A DNA stretch of 64,000 nucleotides from assembly GCA_963855995.1 (NCBI GenBank), contig OY979716.1, forward strand, positions 18,161,040-18,225,039. The letters run 5' to 3'. This DNA comes from Muricea muricata. Lineage: Eukaryota > Cnidaria > Anthozoa > Malacalcyonacea > Plexauridae. The notes below the pieces were generated by a model. The model was not told the origin of the DNA, searched no databases, and was given only the letters and a program-made list of their open reading frames with translations. Positions 51,357 to 61,960 of the stretch are shown in pieces (the stretch's first letter is position 1; each line of letters begins with the position of its first letter). The position numbers were made by a program, and so were the translations under genes.

Positions 51357-51414
51357 ACTTATCTCAAATGCATGACAATTATCCTGCCTCTTATCTCGTA
51401 TCGGTTAAGCTGGG

Positions 51415-51868
51415 TTCATGGCTTTATAGGATACCCTAAAGGTCGAAATCTCGAGAGAGCACTGGGACCGAGTTGCCCCTGTGTTTTGGTAATATAATCC
51501 CCATACATATAATAACTATCTATATCAAGTCATTCTTGTGTTGTCACATTTCTCACTCACTGGGACTGCATCTACGTGCTTCACGAAATTTAGCTAAAGA
51601 GGGAGCACGTAGCGCGACAATCATTACTCGCCCTTCGGGCTCACGCTTTAGCTAAATTTGGTGAAGTAGATACAGTCCCAGTGAGTGAGAATAGTTTTGA
51701 TATAGCAAAACATTACGCTTATTGTCGCACTATGCGCTCCCTCTTTAGCTAAATTTGGAGAAGTAGATACAGTCCCAGTTAGTGAGAAATATACAAAACA
51801 CAGGGGCAACTTGGTCCCAGTGCTCTCTCGACATTTTGACCTTTAACGTATCCTATAAAGCCATGAAC
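51415..51868. mobile_element. Palindromic MITE with 11-bp target duplication
   Basis: GTTAAGCTGGG flanks both ends (51404-51414 and 51869-51879). Arms TTCATGGCTTTATAGGATA and its inverse, continuing through CGAGAGAGCACTGGGACC and CCCCTGTGTTTTG. Inner repeats CTCACTCACTGGGACTGCAT and TTTAGCTAAATTTGGTGAAG occur in both directions, with one extra internal copy. 454 bp. The long duplication suggests a Mutator-type mechanism. Confidence 0.75.
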
Positions 51869-51879
51869 GTTAAGCTGGG

Positions 51880-52888
51880 CTGTGTAAACACCTCTCAGAG
51901 AGAATATAAACCTCACTTTGTGTGCATTTGCAGCAAAATATTTCTAATATCTTTCTTAATGAAGCATGTAAATTACTTTGGTTTCATCCTAAGCAAGATC
52001 GGTATCTTCCAAACTATGCCCTAATGACCCCAGTGCGCATTTAGCCTACACGCAGACTTTCGTTACAACATTAAAATTACTGTAGTAATGATATACAAGG
52101 CAAATTATCTCGACTGTGATTAGACAATTTCAGTGCAGTTAATCCCAAAAAGGGTGCAAAAATCTGTAACAACAGTGCAATGAACCAATCAAATTTGACG
52201 TAGAAAAAAACATGGCGGGTTAAAGCTTAGAGCAATTGCGGTTGAATTTGGCTGGGTTTTTTCGAAATATATTTATTTCAATAAAATAAATCACTGTTGG
52301 AAAGTCCCGAGTACTTTACGCGTACTTATAACGACGCTATCAGCGTAAATTTAAAGTTTTAAAAGAAAAAAGACAAGGGGAGCGATCGCGATGTAATTGT
52401 AAGTAAAATTGTATTGCGTGTATTTTTCTCTCGAACATTTTCTTTTATATTATTAACAAGTAATAGCAGGACTCGGTTATTAATATTGATATTGTGTGCG
52501 TTAGCAACATTAGCGGCGCCTTTAAGGCAGTTGCATGCCATTGAGTGGAAAATATCGTGCGCTCGTCTTCTAGCAATCGCTCCCTTTGAATTACAAAAGG
52601 ACAAACGGAACGAATATCGTTAGCTGTGGTTGACTTAGCACAAATGAAAAGCAAGCGATGGCAAAACCATTTGCACGACATTTTGTACTCAACGGAGATA
52701 CTTTTTTGGCTGCGTTTTCAGTCCATTCCCCTATAATCTATGGCATATATACATAAACTACTGCGAAAACGAGTCTTACTAGTAAATGTGTTACTGTGCC
52801 CTCGTTCAACATATAAGTTTTGTTGAAACGCTGTTTATCTGATAATTCCTCAACAGACAAAACATTAATAGCCTATAAATACGACCCT
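51880..52888 (+). other. Non-coding stretch with diverged repeat block
   Basis: No gene. Part of it (about 51935-52035; TATCTTTCTTAATGAAG, CAAACTATG, TAATGACC) resembles 53730-53830, so it may be an outlying piece of the dispersed repeat described at 52889-53620. Confidence 0.35.
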
Positions 52889-53620
52889 ATATATACGCAC
52901 AAATGTGCTAGCCCAATAAATATACAGACAATCTGCTCAACGTACGCGCTATTCAAGCCCTTTTGATCTAAACAGCGCCTAAATTTATGTCGCTTTATAT
53001 TCATATCTTTGATTTGAAACTAAAGTTACATCAGTAGAACATACAAGTAGTAACATAAAGCAACATATTTGTAACTACTCACCATTGAATGTTTCCCACA
53101 AATTAGCAACAGAATGAGTGTACTATATTCTTTGGAGATTCGTTGATATATGGTGCGATATACCATTTCTGCTCACTATACATATATAAAAGAAATAAAG
53201 TCACTTTCTGTTAGATTTGCGGTAGTCGCGATTCCGTATTTCCGTTGTCGAGACAACACTGATAAAGCCCCGTGTTTTATATATATATAGTATACAATCT
53301 AATTACCTAAATTTTCTGTATTGTGATTGGTCGGAAAATTACAGAATGTGTCTGTCTCAACGTCAGTAATTTGATATCCGTAAAATATGGCTAGTGTTTA
53401 TTTCGACATCCTTCGCAAATATCTATCACTATCTGATTTTTGTCTTTTCTTCTAAAATTAATGCCTAGCTCCCTTTTGGCATTGCACTAAAATAGCCTAA
53501 AAATTGTCTAAAAATACTCGAGCCCCTCATGACCGTGGCTCAAATGTTTTAACTTTTGTCCGAACAGTACACGATTTTCTCCCTTGAAATTAACACTTTC
53601 GTGATTACGTTAAGATCCAA
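52889..53620 (+). repeat. Dispersed repeat, copy A (about 700 bp)
   Basis: Shares long stretches in the same order with 62900-63560: TACGCACAAATGTGCTAGCC, CATATCTTTGATTTGAAACT, GAATGTTTCCCA, GTTGATATATGGTGCGATAT, AATGTGTC and CTATCACTATCTG. Non-coding; no terminal structure defined. A third copy begins at 63960. Confidence 0.75.
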
Positions 53621-54063
53621 GTCTTGTTGAAGTTTATTTCGGCTTTGAATTGGAGCGAAAGCTTACAATTTATGCTGCTACAAACTGAACGTGTTTTTAG
53701 CGTGGAGAGTGTAGACGGAACATATTCCCATTATCTTTCTTGATGATGTATGTAATGTTTACTTTTCTTTCACCCCAACAAAAATATATCTTTCAAACTA
53801 TGGCGTAATGACTGCAGTGCACTTTAAAGTAGAGTTAGAGTTATTACAATAATGTGTTGATCATGTTACTATTGTAGCAAGTCAAATGTGCTAATATATC
53901 AAAACAATATTTTAATGGAAACTTTATCTATTTGATTTACTATACTTACATTGATAAACCTCACTTATAAAAGGTAGTCTATCTATGTCTACTTGAATAA
54001 TGTTTGGTTACATATATTAATAAAAAATAATAGTAACAATGCTTTTTTTGTTACATTTTGGAC
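53621..54063 (+). other. Spacer between repeat copy A and the RLE LINE
   Basis: AT-rich; contains the second copy of the TATCTTTCTTGATGATG block and probably the 3' untranslated end of the minus-strand LINE. Confidence 0.3.
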
Positions 54064-54069
54064 ACCGAC

Positions 54070-55281
54070 TCAAATCTTTAAAAATTCTGGGCTAGTCCAG
54101 TCTTTGTTTCGCTGACAGAATATATAGTAAGATGCTCGAATACAAGTAGAAATAATTTTCTTTTTAACGTATCTAATATGCTGTTCATCAAACTTCAAAT
54201 CTTTAAGCATATCAATAAATGTGTTCGTCGATTGACCAAATACCCCTAGCGAACTTATCCATACATTAACGAATTTCACCTCATCAAAGTTATTTTCTTG
54301 ATCAGAAATAAGTGGCAAGTATTTTTTCAGTTTTCGATCTGAGTTAATTTTTAGATTCGTTTCAAAGCCTACAGTCAGTTCCAAAATATATAATAATTTA
54401 TTTTCAATTGTCAAGAGAAGGTCTGGACGTAACTCATCACCAGTGATAACTGACGGGGTAATAAAGCCAGGCAGATCAACATAGAGTTTGGATGCTTACG
54501 CAATGAAATTCAAAACTGAATCGTGTCGCCAAGTAAATGTCCTTCATTAAGATACTCCTTACATCCAGAGATGACATGCATGAATGTTTCAGGAGAAAAG
54601 CAGAATGGAGAATCAGCCCATGATGACAGACCCCATCTGACCATGTTTTTTCGAGTAGGGAGGGAATTGTTGATGTACAGAACCGTGAAGTTAAATATGT
54701 TCTTAGGAAGTCTGGACATGTTGAAATCGAAATAACGCCCAAGATAGCAGAAAGATTTACCGATCTCGATACGGGGTATCAGTTGGTTGTTTACGAACAG
54801 CTTGGGTTGGTACTGGATAGATTTGGATAAGTTTTTTTTTAATTCCAAATGAGGAGTACTTGTCAACCCGTATGATTATGTTGGCCCATTGACATCACAC
54901 TGAGAAACGATTGAGCAAAATTTGATTTTCCTTTTCTTGGCTGCTGATGACAGCCGCGTCGTCTACGAATTGGAGCCAATGAATAGGATTGCACGGAATA
55001 CCATATTTATTAAATTTCCAAAAGCCAAGTTGGGAGTATTTTTCAAATTTTATATGCTGAATAAACGTATTGAAAGACATATTAAAAAGGAGAGGGCTGA
55101 GACAATCACCTTGTAAGACACCGCGCCCGATTGCAATAAACGGAGTACTGGACTGTTCGGTTATAATAGAGGTTTGGAAGTTTGTATAAAGACTTTGCAT
55201 TAGATCACTTATTTCACGTGGGAGATGGTGATACTGAAGGACTTCGTAAATGAGGTTATGATGGAGTTCGCCGAATGAATT
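54070..55281 (-). pseudogene. RT palm, zinc finger and restriction-like endonuclease of the LINE
   Basis: RT from FGELHHNLI at the gypsy boundary to about 54895, then in another frame a helical connector (MTSTPHLELKKNLSKSIQYQ to HVISGCKEYLNEGH), then in a third frame the nuclease VDLPGFITPSVITGDELRPD, LLLTIENKLLYILELTVGFE and CQRNKDWTSPEFL. The Pro-Asp of RPDLLL and the Glu of LELTVGFE are the expected active-site residues. In this LINE class the nuclease nicks the target and RT copies the RNA at the nick. Confidence 0.7.
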
Positions 55282-55486
55282 TGTTACAAACACAAGACAA
55301 ACGCACAACACACGCTTTGCCCAGAACTGCCTCTTTTATTATCTTTTGGTCTTTTTATAAGCATGCTTTACACGGGTGGTCTATATCTACATTATTATCT
55401 ACATATCTAATCCTAAGGTGCGGTCCTTATCAGCTGATTGCACTGTCGCCTTGTCTGCCTCATTTCCTTTCGTTATCTATGTTACA
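55282..55486 (-). repeat. 3' LTR of the gypsy
   Basis: Plus strand TGTTACAAACACAAGAC to TCTATGTTACA. The coding strand has CTTATAAAAAGACC as TATA box. Confidence 0.9.
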
Positions 55487-55603
55487 TCATCCTCCTCCTT
55501 TTAGTTTTCGTCCCCGAAAACAAACTATTAAATCGTACAGTCTATGTAATCGTTGGCAGTAAAATACTTTGTTATATAGAATGACTGCGATCAGACAAAA
55601 CTC

Positions 55604-57424
55604 TTAGTCAACACCGTAACGTTTGGGCGGCTGAACGTTTTGCCGCAGACGAGCTGGCCTAACCCTGGGAACACCGTTTGTGCCACGTGTCCCCTCGCAA
55701 CCCACATTCTGTGCTTCGAACAAAGGTTCAACTACTTCTAAGTCGCCGGATTCGGGAGTTGGGGGGACAATCTGCCCGTTTCCACTCGGTATGCGACTTA
55801 ACTTAAGATTGTCATGGTGAACAATACTTACCTTCCCGTCTTGCCACTTAATCCTGTAATTCACACCTAACCTCTCCAAAACCTTGTAGGGGCCAACCCA
55901 CGTGAGACCAAACTTCCATTGTTTAGGCCGTTTTAACCACACTGCCTGTCCCGCTAAATATGGTTTCCAACTAGTACTCTTTGCATTGCGCTTATCCTGG
56001 CGTGCCCTATTATCAGCTAAGTTAGAGCGCGCGATGTTGTGTATGTCCTGCAGTGTGCGTCGTGTGGAATGGATGTATTCCGTGTTTTGTGCTGGTTTGG
56101 ATAATGGCATACAAATCTCAAGCTCAAAAGGCATGCGCGGTGTTCGTCCGAATATCATCTCGTATGGGGAATAACCAGTCGAGTCATGCCTACTTGTGTT
56201 GTATGCAAAAACTACCGGATCGAGCCATTGATCCCAATCATCGGCATGATTTGAGACAAACTTTGATAGCATATCTTGTAGCGTTCTGTTTTGGCGCTCT
56301 ACTTGTCCGTCGCATTGTGGATGATACGCACTTGTTCGTGTTTTTGCTATACCCATAAGATCACATAATTCATGCATGAGGTTACTTTCAAAATTAGCAC
56401 CTTGGTCAGAGTGTAATACTGTAGGTGGACCGAAACGGCTGAATACTTTATGTAATAGAATGTTTGCAACTGTGCTCGCCTTTTGATCTTTGGTGGGGAA
56501 TGCCTCGCACCACTTACTAAAATGATCCATCATAACTAGGATGTGGCGATTACCGCGCGCAGTTTCAGGTAGTGGCCCCATATAGTCCATTGCCCAGAAT
56601 GTGAACGGTTCGCCCACTTCGATATGCTGCGTTGGCGCTTTATTATTGTGTGTGGCAATCTTTCTTTGTGCACATGCGTGACAATTGTGAATAAATGTTT
56701 GGACTGAGGTGTGAATTCCAGGCCAATAAAATCGTTGCCTAATGCGTTCTTCCGTTCGAGCTACACCCATATGTCCCGCAAAAGGACTGTCATGCATGGC
56801 TTTGACACATGTAGTGATTAGCGATTGTGGCAGCACGATAACATAATTTGGGTATGACTTGCGTTGACCAATTGCACGGACTAAAATTCCTTCACGAATA
56901 AACAATTTGTCGTAATGTCGCAGCATCTTGCGAAAATATACATCTTGGCTCTTGCTTACACTAGGTTTAGGCGGATTTCGTAGTTTTAAGTCGCACAGTT
57001 TTGCAATACTTGCATCTTGTTGTTGTGCATCGCGAATGTTGATAGACGGGTTAAGCGTTACTGAGCATGTGTTAATTGCATCTTGTTGTAATTTTCTGAT
57101 AAGCTCTGGTGTAGGTCGAAGCCGCGAAAGCGCGTCGGCGTTATTGTGCACGCGGCCTGCTCTATGCTTTACCTCAAAATCAAATTCTTGTAGATCCATA
57201 AGCCAGCGCGCAATTCGCCCTTTGGGCTCCATAGAATGAAGCCATGACAACGCACTATGATCAGTACTAATAGTAAATTTTCGCCCTAACAAGTAAACAC
57301 GGAAATGTTGTGTGCCAAACTGAATAGCAAATGCTTCTTTTTCAGTCGTTGAATAATTTTTTTTCGCGTGGAGAAAGTGTTTTCGAGGCGTACGCAACGA
57401 CGTGCTCGTTACCGCTCTTGTCAA
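55604..57424 (-). CDS. Gypsy Pol part 2: RNase H and integrase
   Basis: 606-codon frame; real homology starts at NYSTTEKEAFAIQFGTQHFR (RNase H), with TDHSALSWL and NNADALSRLRP. Integrase: zinc-binding HDSPFAGHMGVARTEERIRQ then HNCHACAQRK; core Asp in WAMDYMGPLPETARG, HSDQGANFES, and DGQVERQNRTLQDM (Glu present). C-terminal GPY motif WVGPYKVLERLGVNYRIKW. Ends KRYGVD. Integrase inserts the element DNA. The frame is joined to RT only by a one-base slip in the A8 run at about 57355-57362. Confidence 0.85.
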   Translation of the reverse strand: MTRAVTSTSLRTPRKHFLHAKKNYSTTEKEAFAIQFGTQHFRVYLLGRKFTISTDHSALSWLHSMEPKGRIARWLMDLQEFDFEVKHRAGRVHNNADALSRLRPTPELIRKLQQDAINTCSVTLNPSINIRDAQQQDASIAKLCDLKLRNPPKPSVSKSQDVYFRKMLRHYDKLFIREGILVRAIGQRKSYPNYVIVLPQSLITTCVKAMHDSPFAGHMGVARTEERIRQRFYWPGIHTSVQTFIHNCHACAQRKIATHNNKAPTQHIEVGEPFTFWAMDYMGPLPETARGNRHILVMMDHFSKWCEAFPTKDQKASTVANILLHKVFSRFGPPTVLHSDQGANFESNLMHELCDLMGIAKTRTSAYHPQCDGQVERQNRTLQDMLSKFVSNHADDWDQWLDPVVFAYNTSRHDSTGYSPYEMIFGRTPRMPFELEICMPLSKPAQNTEYIHSTRRTLQDIHNIARSNLADNRARQDKRNAKSTSWKPYLAGQAVWLKRPKQWKFGLTWVGPYKVLERLGVNYRIKWQDGKVSIVHHDNLKLSRIPSGNGQIVPPTPESGDLEVVEPLFEAQNVGCEGTRGTNGVPRVRPARLRQNVQPPKRYGVD

Positions 57425-58997
57425 TTTGAGAAAGCACAGCTCCTAGCCCAACGTCAGAAGCGTCCGTTTGCAATATAAATTCTCGATCAAAGTCTGGGTA
57501 GCACAATATTGGTGCGGAGCAAAGTAATTGTTTTAGTTTGTCAAAGGCCGCAGTACATTCATCAGTCCAAACGAAATTATTGCAGTACTCCTTTGAAGTG
57601 AGTTTCGTTAAAGGCTGAGCAACCGTAGCGTAATTAGGTATGAATCGGCGATAATACCCAGTCAAGCCTAGAAATGTACGAACTTCTTTAATATTTGACG
57701 GAAGGGGAATTTCCGCAACAGCTGTAAGTTTTGTAGGATCGGGCGAGACACCCTGTTGACTTATACAGTGTCCTAAATATGTAACTTGAGGAGACGCAAA
57801 AACACACTTAGCTAATTTCACGCGCAAATTATTATCTCGAAATCGCGTTAATACTGTTTTTAAACGATCGTTGTGCTCGGTCAAAGTTTTGCCAAATACA
57901 ATTACGTCATCAAGATAACAGAGACAAATTTCAAAAGTTAAACCAGCTAAGATGACTTCCATTGCACGCTGAAATGTTGCTGGCGCTGTTTTCAGTCCAA
58001 ACGGCATTCTAGTAAATTCATATGGCCCATTTTGCGTGACAAATGCAGTTTTAGCACGATCTTCTTGTGCGACCGGAATCTGCCAGTAACCAGATCGAAG
58101 ATCAAGCAAACTAAAATATTTGGCGTCTTTTACGCTATCTAAGAGGTCCGAAATGAGTGGTAAAGGGTGACTGTCGTTATCTGTAATTTGGTTAAGCTTG
58201 CGGTAGTCTACACAGAATCTTAAGTCACCATTCTTTTTTCTAACCAAAACAATTGGACTTGACCAAGGACTAATGCTTGGTGTAATAATACCGTTTGCGA
58301 GCATTTCTTGAATTTGTTGGTCTGCCTCGTCGCGAAAGGCATAAGGCAAGCGCCGTGGTCGTTGCTTAATAGGTGTGCTCCTACCTGCATTAATCTTATG
58401 GGAGGTCACATTACATGTATCTAATTTGTCATCAAAAACATCGCTGAACTCGCTTAGTAATTGGGCTAGCTTTATTCTATCCTTTTCATTAAGGTGTGGA
58501 CTAATTGCTTCATGTACTTGACTTTGAAAATCAGCCGTCTCGCTGCATGTCGCGGCGCCCGTCGCGTTGGTTGTCTTGGTGTATTGTTCGCTTTGAGGTT
58601 TAGACTTTACTAGTTGATGAAATTCTGCTATCTTTCGCCCTGCGGTGAGTTCTACTGACTCGTGTGAACTATTCAATACTCTGACAGGTACAATTTTGCC
58701 GCAAGGATGCGCTACAATATGTGAAATGTGAATGCCAGGCTCGTAAGCGCGTGCACGATTAGCTGTGATCATACCTACATCGGCTGAGGTTGTTTTAACT
58801 AACTTACCTTCGAGGACAAGCTCCGTTCTCGCTGGAATGACAACATTTTCAGTTAGACAAATCTCAGTGGCTGCCTTATACCGAGACTGAAACAACAAAT
58901 ATGAATCCCCACCATGCTCAGAACCGCAATCGGGCGGCTTATCCACAGTGTCGCTCTGTGCCAGATAAGTGGGTTTCATTTGGAACAACTCTGGCAC
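57342..58997 (-). CDS. Gypsy Pol part 1: reverse transcriptase and RNase H start
   Basis: 551 codons. RT motifs: SPIVLVRKKNGDLRFCVDYR, SLLDLRSGYWQIPV (catalytic Asp), MPFGLKTAPATFQRAMEV, CYLDDVIVFG (YLDD intact), then HCISQQGVSPDPTK and FLGLTGYYRRFIPNYATV. RNase H begins LQTDASDVGLGAVL and breaks off at SPREKKLFND because of the A-run frameshift. The start at 58997 is an artefact: homology upstream lies in the protease frame, shifted near 59000. Confidence 0.85.
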   Translation of the reverse strand: MPELFQMKPTYLAQSDTVDKPPDCGSEHGGDSYLLFQSRYKAATEICLTENVVIPARTELVLEGKLVKTTSADVGMITANRARAYEPGIHISHIVAHPCGKIVPVRVLNSSHESVELTAGRKIAEFHQLVKSKPQSEQYTKTTNATGAATCSETADFQSQVHEAISPHLNEKDRIKLAQLLSEFSDVFDDKLDTCNVTSHKINAGRSTPIKQRPRRLPYAFRDEADQQIQEMLANGIITPSISPWSSPIVLVRKKNGDLRFCVDYRKLNQITDNDSHPLPLISDLLDSVKDAKYFSLLDLRSGYWQIPVAQEDRAKTAFVTQNGPYEFTRMPFGLKTAPATFQRAMEVILAGLTFEICLCYLDDVIVFGKTLTEHNDRLKTVLTRFRDNNLRVKLAKCVFASPQVTYLGHCISQQGVSPDPTKLTAVAEIPLPSNIKEVRTFLGLTGYYRRFIPNYATVAQPLTKLTSKEYCNNFVWTDECTAAFDKLKQLLCSAPILCYPDFDREFILQTDASDVGLGAVLSQIDKSGNEHVVAYASKTLSPREKKLFND

Positions 58998-59388
58998 AAA
59001 CTGGTGTTTTCCCGTGAGGACCCTCTAAAACATAGGAGCTAAGCCCCCCCAGCATGCCCCTTCTAAGATCTACATGGTTGTTGACTAAAAAATCCCAGCC
59101 TAACACGCAGTCAAACTCAATATTACTACTAATAAGAAAATCATTACTATAAGAGTGCCGACTACCAGAAAAATTCACATTTACATTTATCTTACCGACT
59201 ATTTTGAGTGAGTCACCCGTAATAGAATTACATCGTTCTGTGGACTTATTTACTCTGCGACAGTCAAAATCGATAACATCCTGGATGTCTTTTTTTATGA
59301 AGGATTTCATTGAACCCGTATCTACCAAGGCTTGTACTCGGACGCCCTCTATGTTACATACGACAAAAGGATGCGTGGGAATATTCAT
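58939..59388 (-). CDS. Gypsy aspartic protease
   Basis: MNIPTHPFVVCNIEGVRVQA then LVDTGSMKSFI, the DTGS active site of a retropepsin, and CVLGWDFLVNNHVDL with the second conserved ILGxDF-type block. The frame runs to 58939, but the last 20 or so codons overlap the RT frame. It starts 12 bp after the gag stop in another frame, so a programmed or mutational shift links them. Confidence 0.75.
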   Translation of the reverse strand: MNIPTHPFVVCNIEGVRVQALVDTGSMKSFIKKDIQDVIDFDCRRVNKSTERCNSITGDSLKIVGKINVNVNFSGSRHSYSNDFLISSNIEFDCVLGWDFLVNNHVDLRRGMLGGLSSYVLEGPHGKTPVCARVVPNETHLSGTERHCG

Positions 59389-59399
59389 ATTGCTGCTCG

Positions 59400-60299
59400 C
59401 TAATAACGGGGGGTGGAAAACCTTCCCACTATCGAATCCACCCCTTGCCCGTTTAAATTATTCGGACAATTTCGTGCTACGTGTCCAAAACCCTGACAAT
59501 TATAACATTGTACTGTATTCTTACGTGATCCTTGCTGTCTTCGTCTGCAGTTTTTGGCGAAATGTCCAGGCTGCCCACACGTGTAGCATACTCTTGGATT
59601 ATCCCGGTCAGTTTGACGGCGCATATCACCTTCGAATTGGGTTGCGTTCACGGTCGTTGCGGTTAGAGCCTCTTCCAACTGGCGTTGCTTTATTGCCATT
59701 CCTTTGACAAGATCCATAAGCTCTGATAGCTTGTCATTTTGTCCAGAATCCACAGATGTTCCCGCCGCGTCGTATTTAACTTGGTGCTCCGCGATATGTC
59801 CTTGGACAGCACGATAACGACGCACAAACGAAAGCATGTCATCCAGTTTCGGAGTAGGGTCGTGCTCAAGAAGTTTGATTTTCATGTCGTTCGGCAGTCC
59901 TTTCATGAACTGGCGAGTCAATAACGCTTTCTTAGTCTCAGCTTCGAGGGATGGATCTGCCTTTTCTCATGCCTGCTCGAGTTCCCATTTATATACTGCT
60001 GGGTCTTCTCCCGGTCTGAGTGATCGCGCTTCGAATTCCCGATAAAATTTCTCACGGTGTGCAGGAGGGCACATAGCTGCAGTCAGACCTTTAACGGCAT
60101 CGTCGTAACTCTTACGTTCGTTCTCGTCAATGGCGTAAAAATGGCTTGCTGCCGGACCACGGAGAAACGCCGGTAGTTTCTTTATTTTGTCATCCGTCTT
60201 CCAACCGTTGGCATCGCAACACGCATCAAACTCTCTTAGCCAGGTAGATAAATCAGAACTGCCATCAAATTTTCCTGGCAATATACTGGCACCGCTCAT
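59400..60299 (-). pseudogene. Gypsy Gag with one in-frame stop
   Basis: Start MSGASILPGKFDG at 60299. CCDANGWKTDDKIKKLPAFL, SHFYAIDENERKSYDDAV, GEDPAVYKWELEQA, then TGA at 59967 and in the same frame EKADPSLEAETKKALLTRQF, VRRYRAVQGH. Two zinc knuckles: CYTCGQPGHFAKNC and CYNCQGFGHVARNC. About 300 codons. The TGA probably comes from a CGA codon. Confidence 0.85.
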
Positions 60300-60341
60300 C
60301 TTGTGTGTTCTCTCTTTCAATCCCACCGCTGCCACCAGATT

Positions 60342-60546
60342 TGTTACAAACACAAGACAAACGCACAACACACGCTTTGGCCAGAACTGCCTCTTTTATT
60401 ATCTTTTGGTCTTTTTATAAGCATGCTTTACACGGGTGGTCTATATCTACATTATTATCTACATATCTAATCCTAAGGTGCGGTCCTTATCAGCTGATTG
60501 CACTGTCGCCTTGTCTGCCTCATTTCCTTTCGTTATCTATGTTACA
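60342..60546 (-). repeat. 5' LTR of the gypsy
   Basis: 205 bp, TGTTACAAACAC to CTATGTTACA on the plus strand. PBS follows at 60318-60338 in transcription direction. Confidence 0.9.
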
Positions 60547-60860
60547 AATTCTTAAGGTCAAGCAAGGTGATTATAACAGATCTTTGTTTAATACGGGCTG
60601 TGTTGATTATATGCGCCATATGAGCGGTATGTTCAAGAGTTCCTGCAACTTTAGGAGTAAAACCTTTCTGGATGTTATGTTCTATGTAATTGTTCTCAAC
60701 TAGGAAAGTGAACATTTTATTACGGAGACAGGATGTGAAAACTTTCAGTGGGACGGATTGTAGCGTTATTGGTCTGAAGTTAGCTATAGCGGGATTGTCA
60801 GTTTCTTTAATAATAATAATAGTAATAATAATAATAATGGTGTATTGTTGCATCTCCACG
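60547..60860 (-). pseudogene. RLE LINE, upstream RT part
   Basis: Frame from about 60820 (KETDNPAIANFRPITLQSVP) to the gypsy boundary (ITLLDLKN). It lines up with the 55281-54895 frame once the gypsy is removed: DLKN then FGELHHNLI, an RT motif A region (usually LLDLKNAFGEVHH). An AAT-rich run at 60812-60838 on the plus strand marks where homology ends. Confidence 0.7.
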
Positions 60861-60984
60861 CTAGTGCATGGCTCTTCATTCTAAATTATTTACAATTATA
60901 GTAGGTAGAAAATATATTGAATATACTATGTACATATATTTGCAATAAAAAATTGTACTAGAAATACATAATTGTAGTAAGTTA

Positions 60985-61400
60985 TTAACTAAAGTATACG
61001 AGCTTGTGCTCTTTCCATAAGCACTGTCCTCGTTTTTTTAACATACTCATGATAGGTTGTACAGTCCCTAATATCTTGTGAAAAGCTATTAAATATTAAA
61101 GCCGCTGAATGTTCGAACGTATTGTTTATCTTCGGAATTTTTAATTTCTTGCCATCATTATTGCTACGTAGCACTCTAACTTGTCGTACTTCTCTACCGA
61201 CAAGTACGGTGGCCAGTTCTTAAAGTAGATGGCTTTGTCTTTCATGGCCGAAACGTGGTGAAAAAGGTCTTATGTGTTGAATAGCATCAAAGATCTATTA
61301 ATTTTATAAAAGTCATTTATAGATTTATTTCTTAGTGTCCTAAGCATTGGGTTGCTACATGAAATTAGGTAATGCTGTACGTTCATTTCAAATCTCATTT
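60985..61400 (-). mobile_element. LINE 3'-end fragment (minus strand)
   Basis: Minus strand: NKSINDFYKINRSLMLFNT, a stop, then SVEKYDKLE and, shifted, VRVLRSNNDGKKLKIPKINN then TFEHSAALIFNSFSQDIRDC. This matches the C-terminal block of CR1/Jockey-type ORF2. About 130 codons with a stop and a frameshift. Confidence 0.55.
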
Positions 61401-61960
61401 AGGTCACAATGTTTACACTCGGTCACTGTAAGGAATATTTTTATTCTTCCCTGTTTTAACTAGAAATGTATGGTTGTCGATGTTTTACATTCCGCTTTGT
61501 TCTGTTGTACCTGGTTTTGAAAGTGAGTAACAAATTCATCATGTAATAAATCTTTTAAATAATGGCAAAAATTTGCCGCAGCATTGTGGGGGTTTGTAGC
61601 GCATTTGTAGTGGAAGTCTCGACACCGGTTTTACACATTTTAAGGACATAGTTAACATAAAGTTCTATAGCTTTCGATGACTGAAATATAGTCGAAAGCT
61701 GGAATCAATTAACAATGTTTATTTTCGGATTTACCGTTGTTTTGTATAACTCTAGAGATTTTGCTGTTTTTACTGTCGCGGTTATTTACTATTAATGATA
61801 CTATGAAGATCCTTTTGCTTGCAGCGAAGTATTCGTATGATATTAGCTCATATATAAACTGACCACACACAAATTAAACGAAAGTGATGACAAAGTCGTT
61901 TGTGGGATATTTTGCACTGAACTGAAACTGTTACTTGTAGGCTTGCACTATATACAAAAC
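61401..61960 (+). other. Spacer without recognised feature
   Basis: AT-rich non-coding DNA. A short inverted pair ATAGCTTTCGA / TCGAAAGCT flanks TGACTGAAATATAG at about 61668-61698. Confidence 0.3.

Larger units (their letters stand above)
55282..60546 (-). mobile_element. Near-complete Ty3/gypsy retrotransposon
   Basis: 5265 bp; LTRs of 205 bp at 55282-55486 and 60342-60546 that differ at one base seen (CTTTGCCCAG and CTTTGGCCAG). 4-bp target duplication AATT (55278-55281, 60547-60550). PBS TGGTGGCAGCGGTGGGATT matches the 3' end of tRNA-Leu(AAG). Polypurine tract AAAGGAGGAGGATGA before the 3' LTR. Standard order Gag, protease, RT, RNase H, integrase. One stop in gag and two frame breaks in pol disable it. 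It sits inside the RLE LINE. Confidence 0.9.
54064..60860 (-). mobile_element. Restriction-endonuclease LINE (R2/R4/NeSL-like), split by a gypsy
   Basis: Coding pieces 60860 to 60547 and 55281 to 54070, separated by the gypsy at 55282-60546. Upstream piece: NFRPITLQSVPLKVFTSCLR, IQKGFTPKVAGTLEHTAHM, RSVIITLLDLKN. Downstream piece: FGELHHNLIYEVLQYHHLPR, GRGVLQGDCLSPLLFNMSFN, HWLQFVDDAAVI (VDD catalytic site). Then a CxxC-H-C-like PFCFSPETFMHVISGC, and VDLPGFITPSVITGDELRPD with LELTVGFE, a PD..ExT restriction-like nuclease. Frameshifts at about 54880 and 54535 and a stop (IA-stop-ASK) show decay. The 5' end is lost near 60860. Confidence 0.75.

Noticed and set aside
51473..51655. Small ORFs in the 51.4-52.6-kb region
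   Set aside because: They fall in palindromic MITE arms or AT-rich spacer and show no conserved features.
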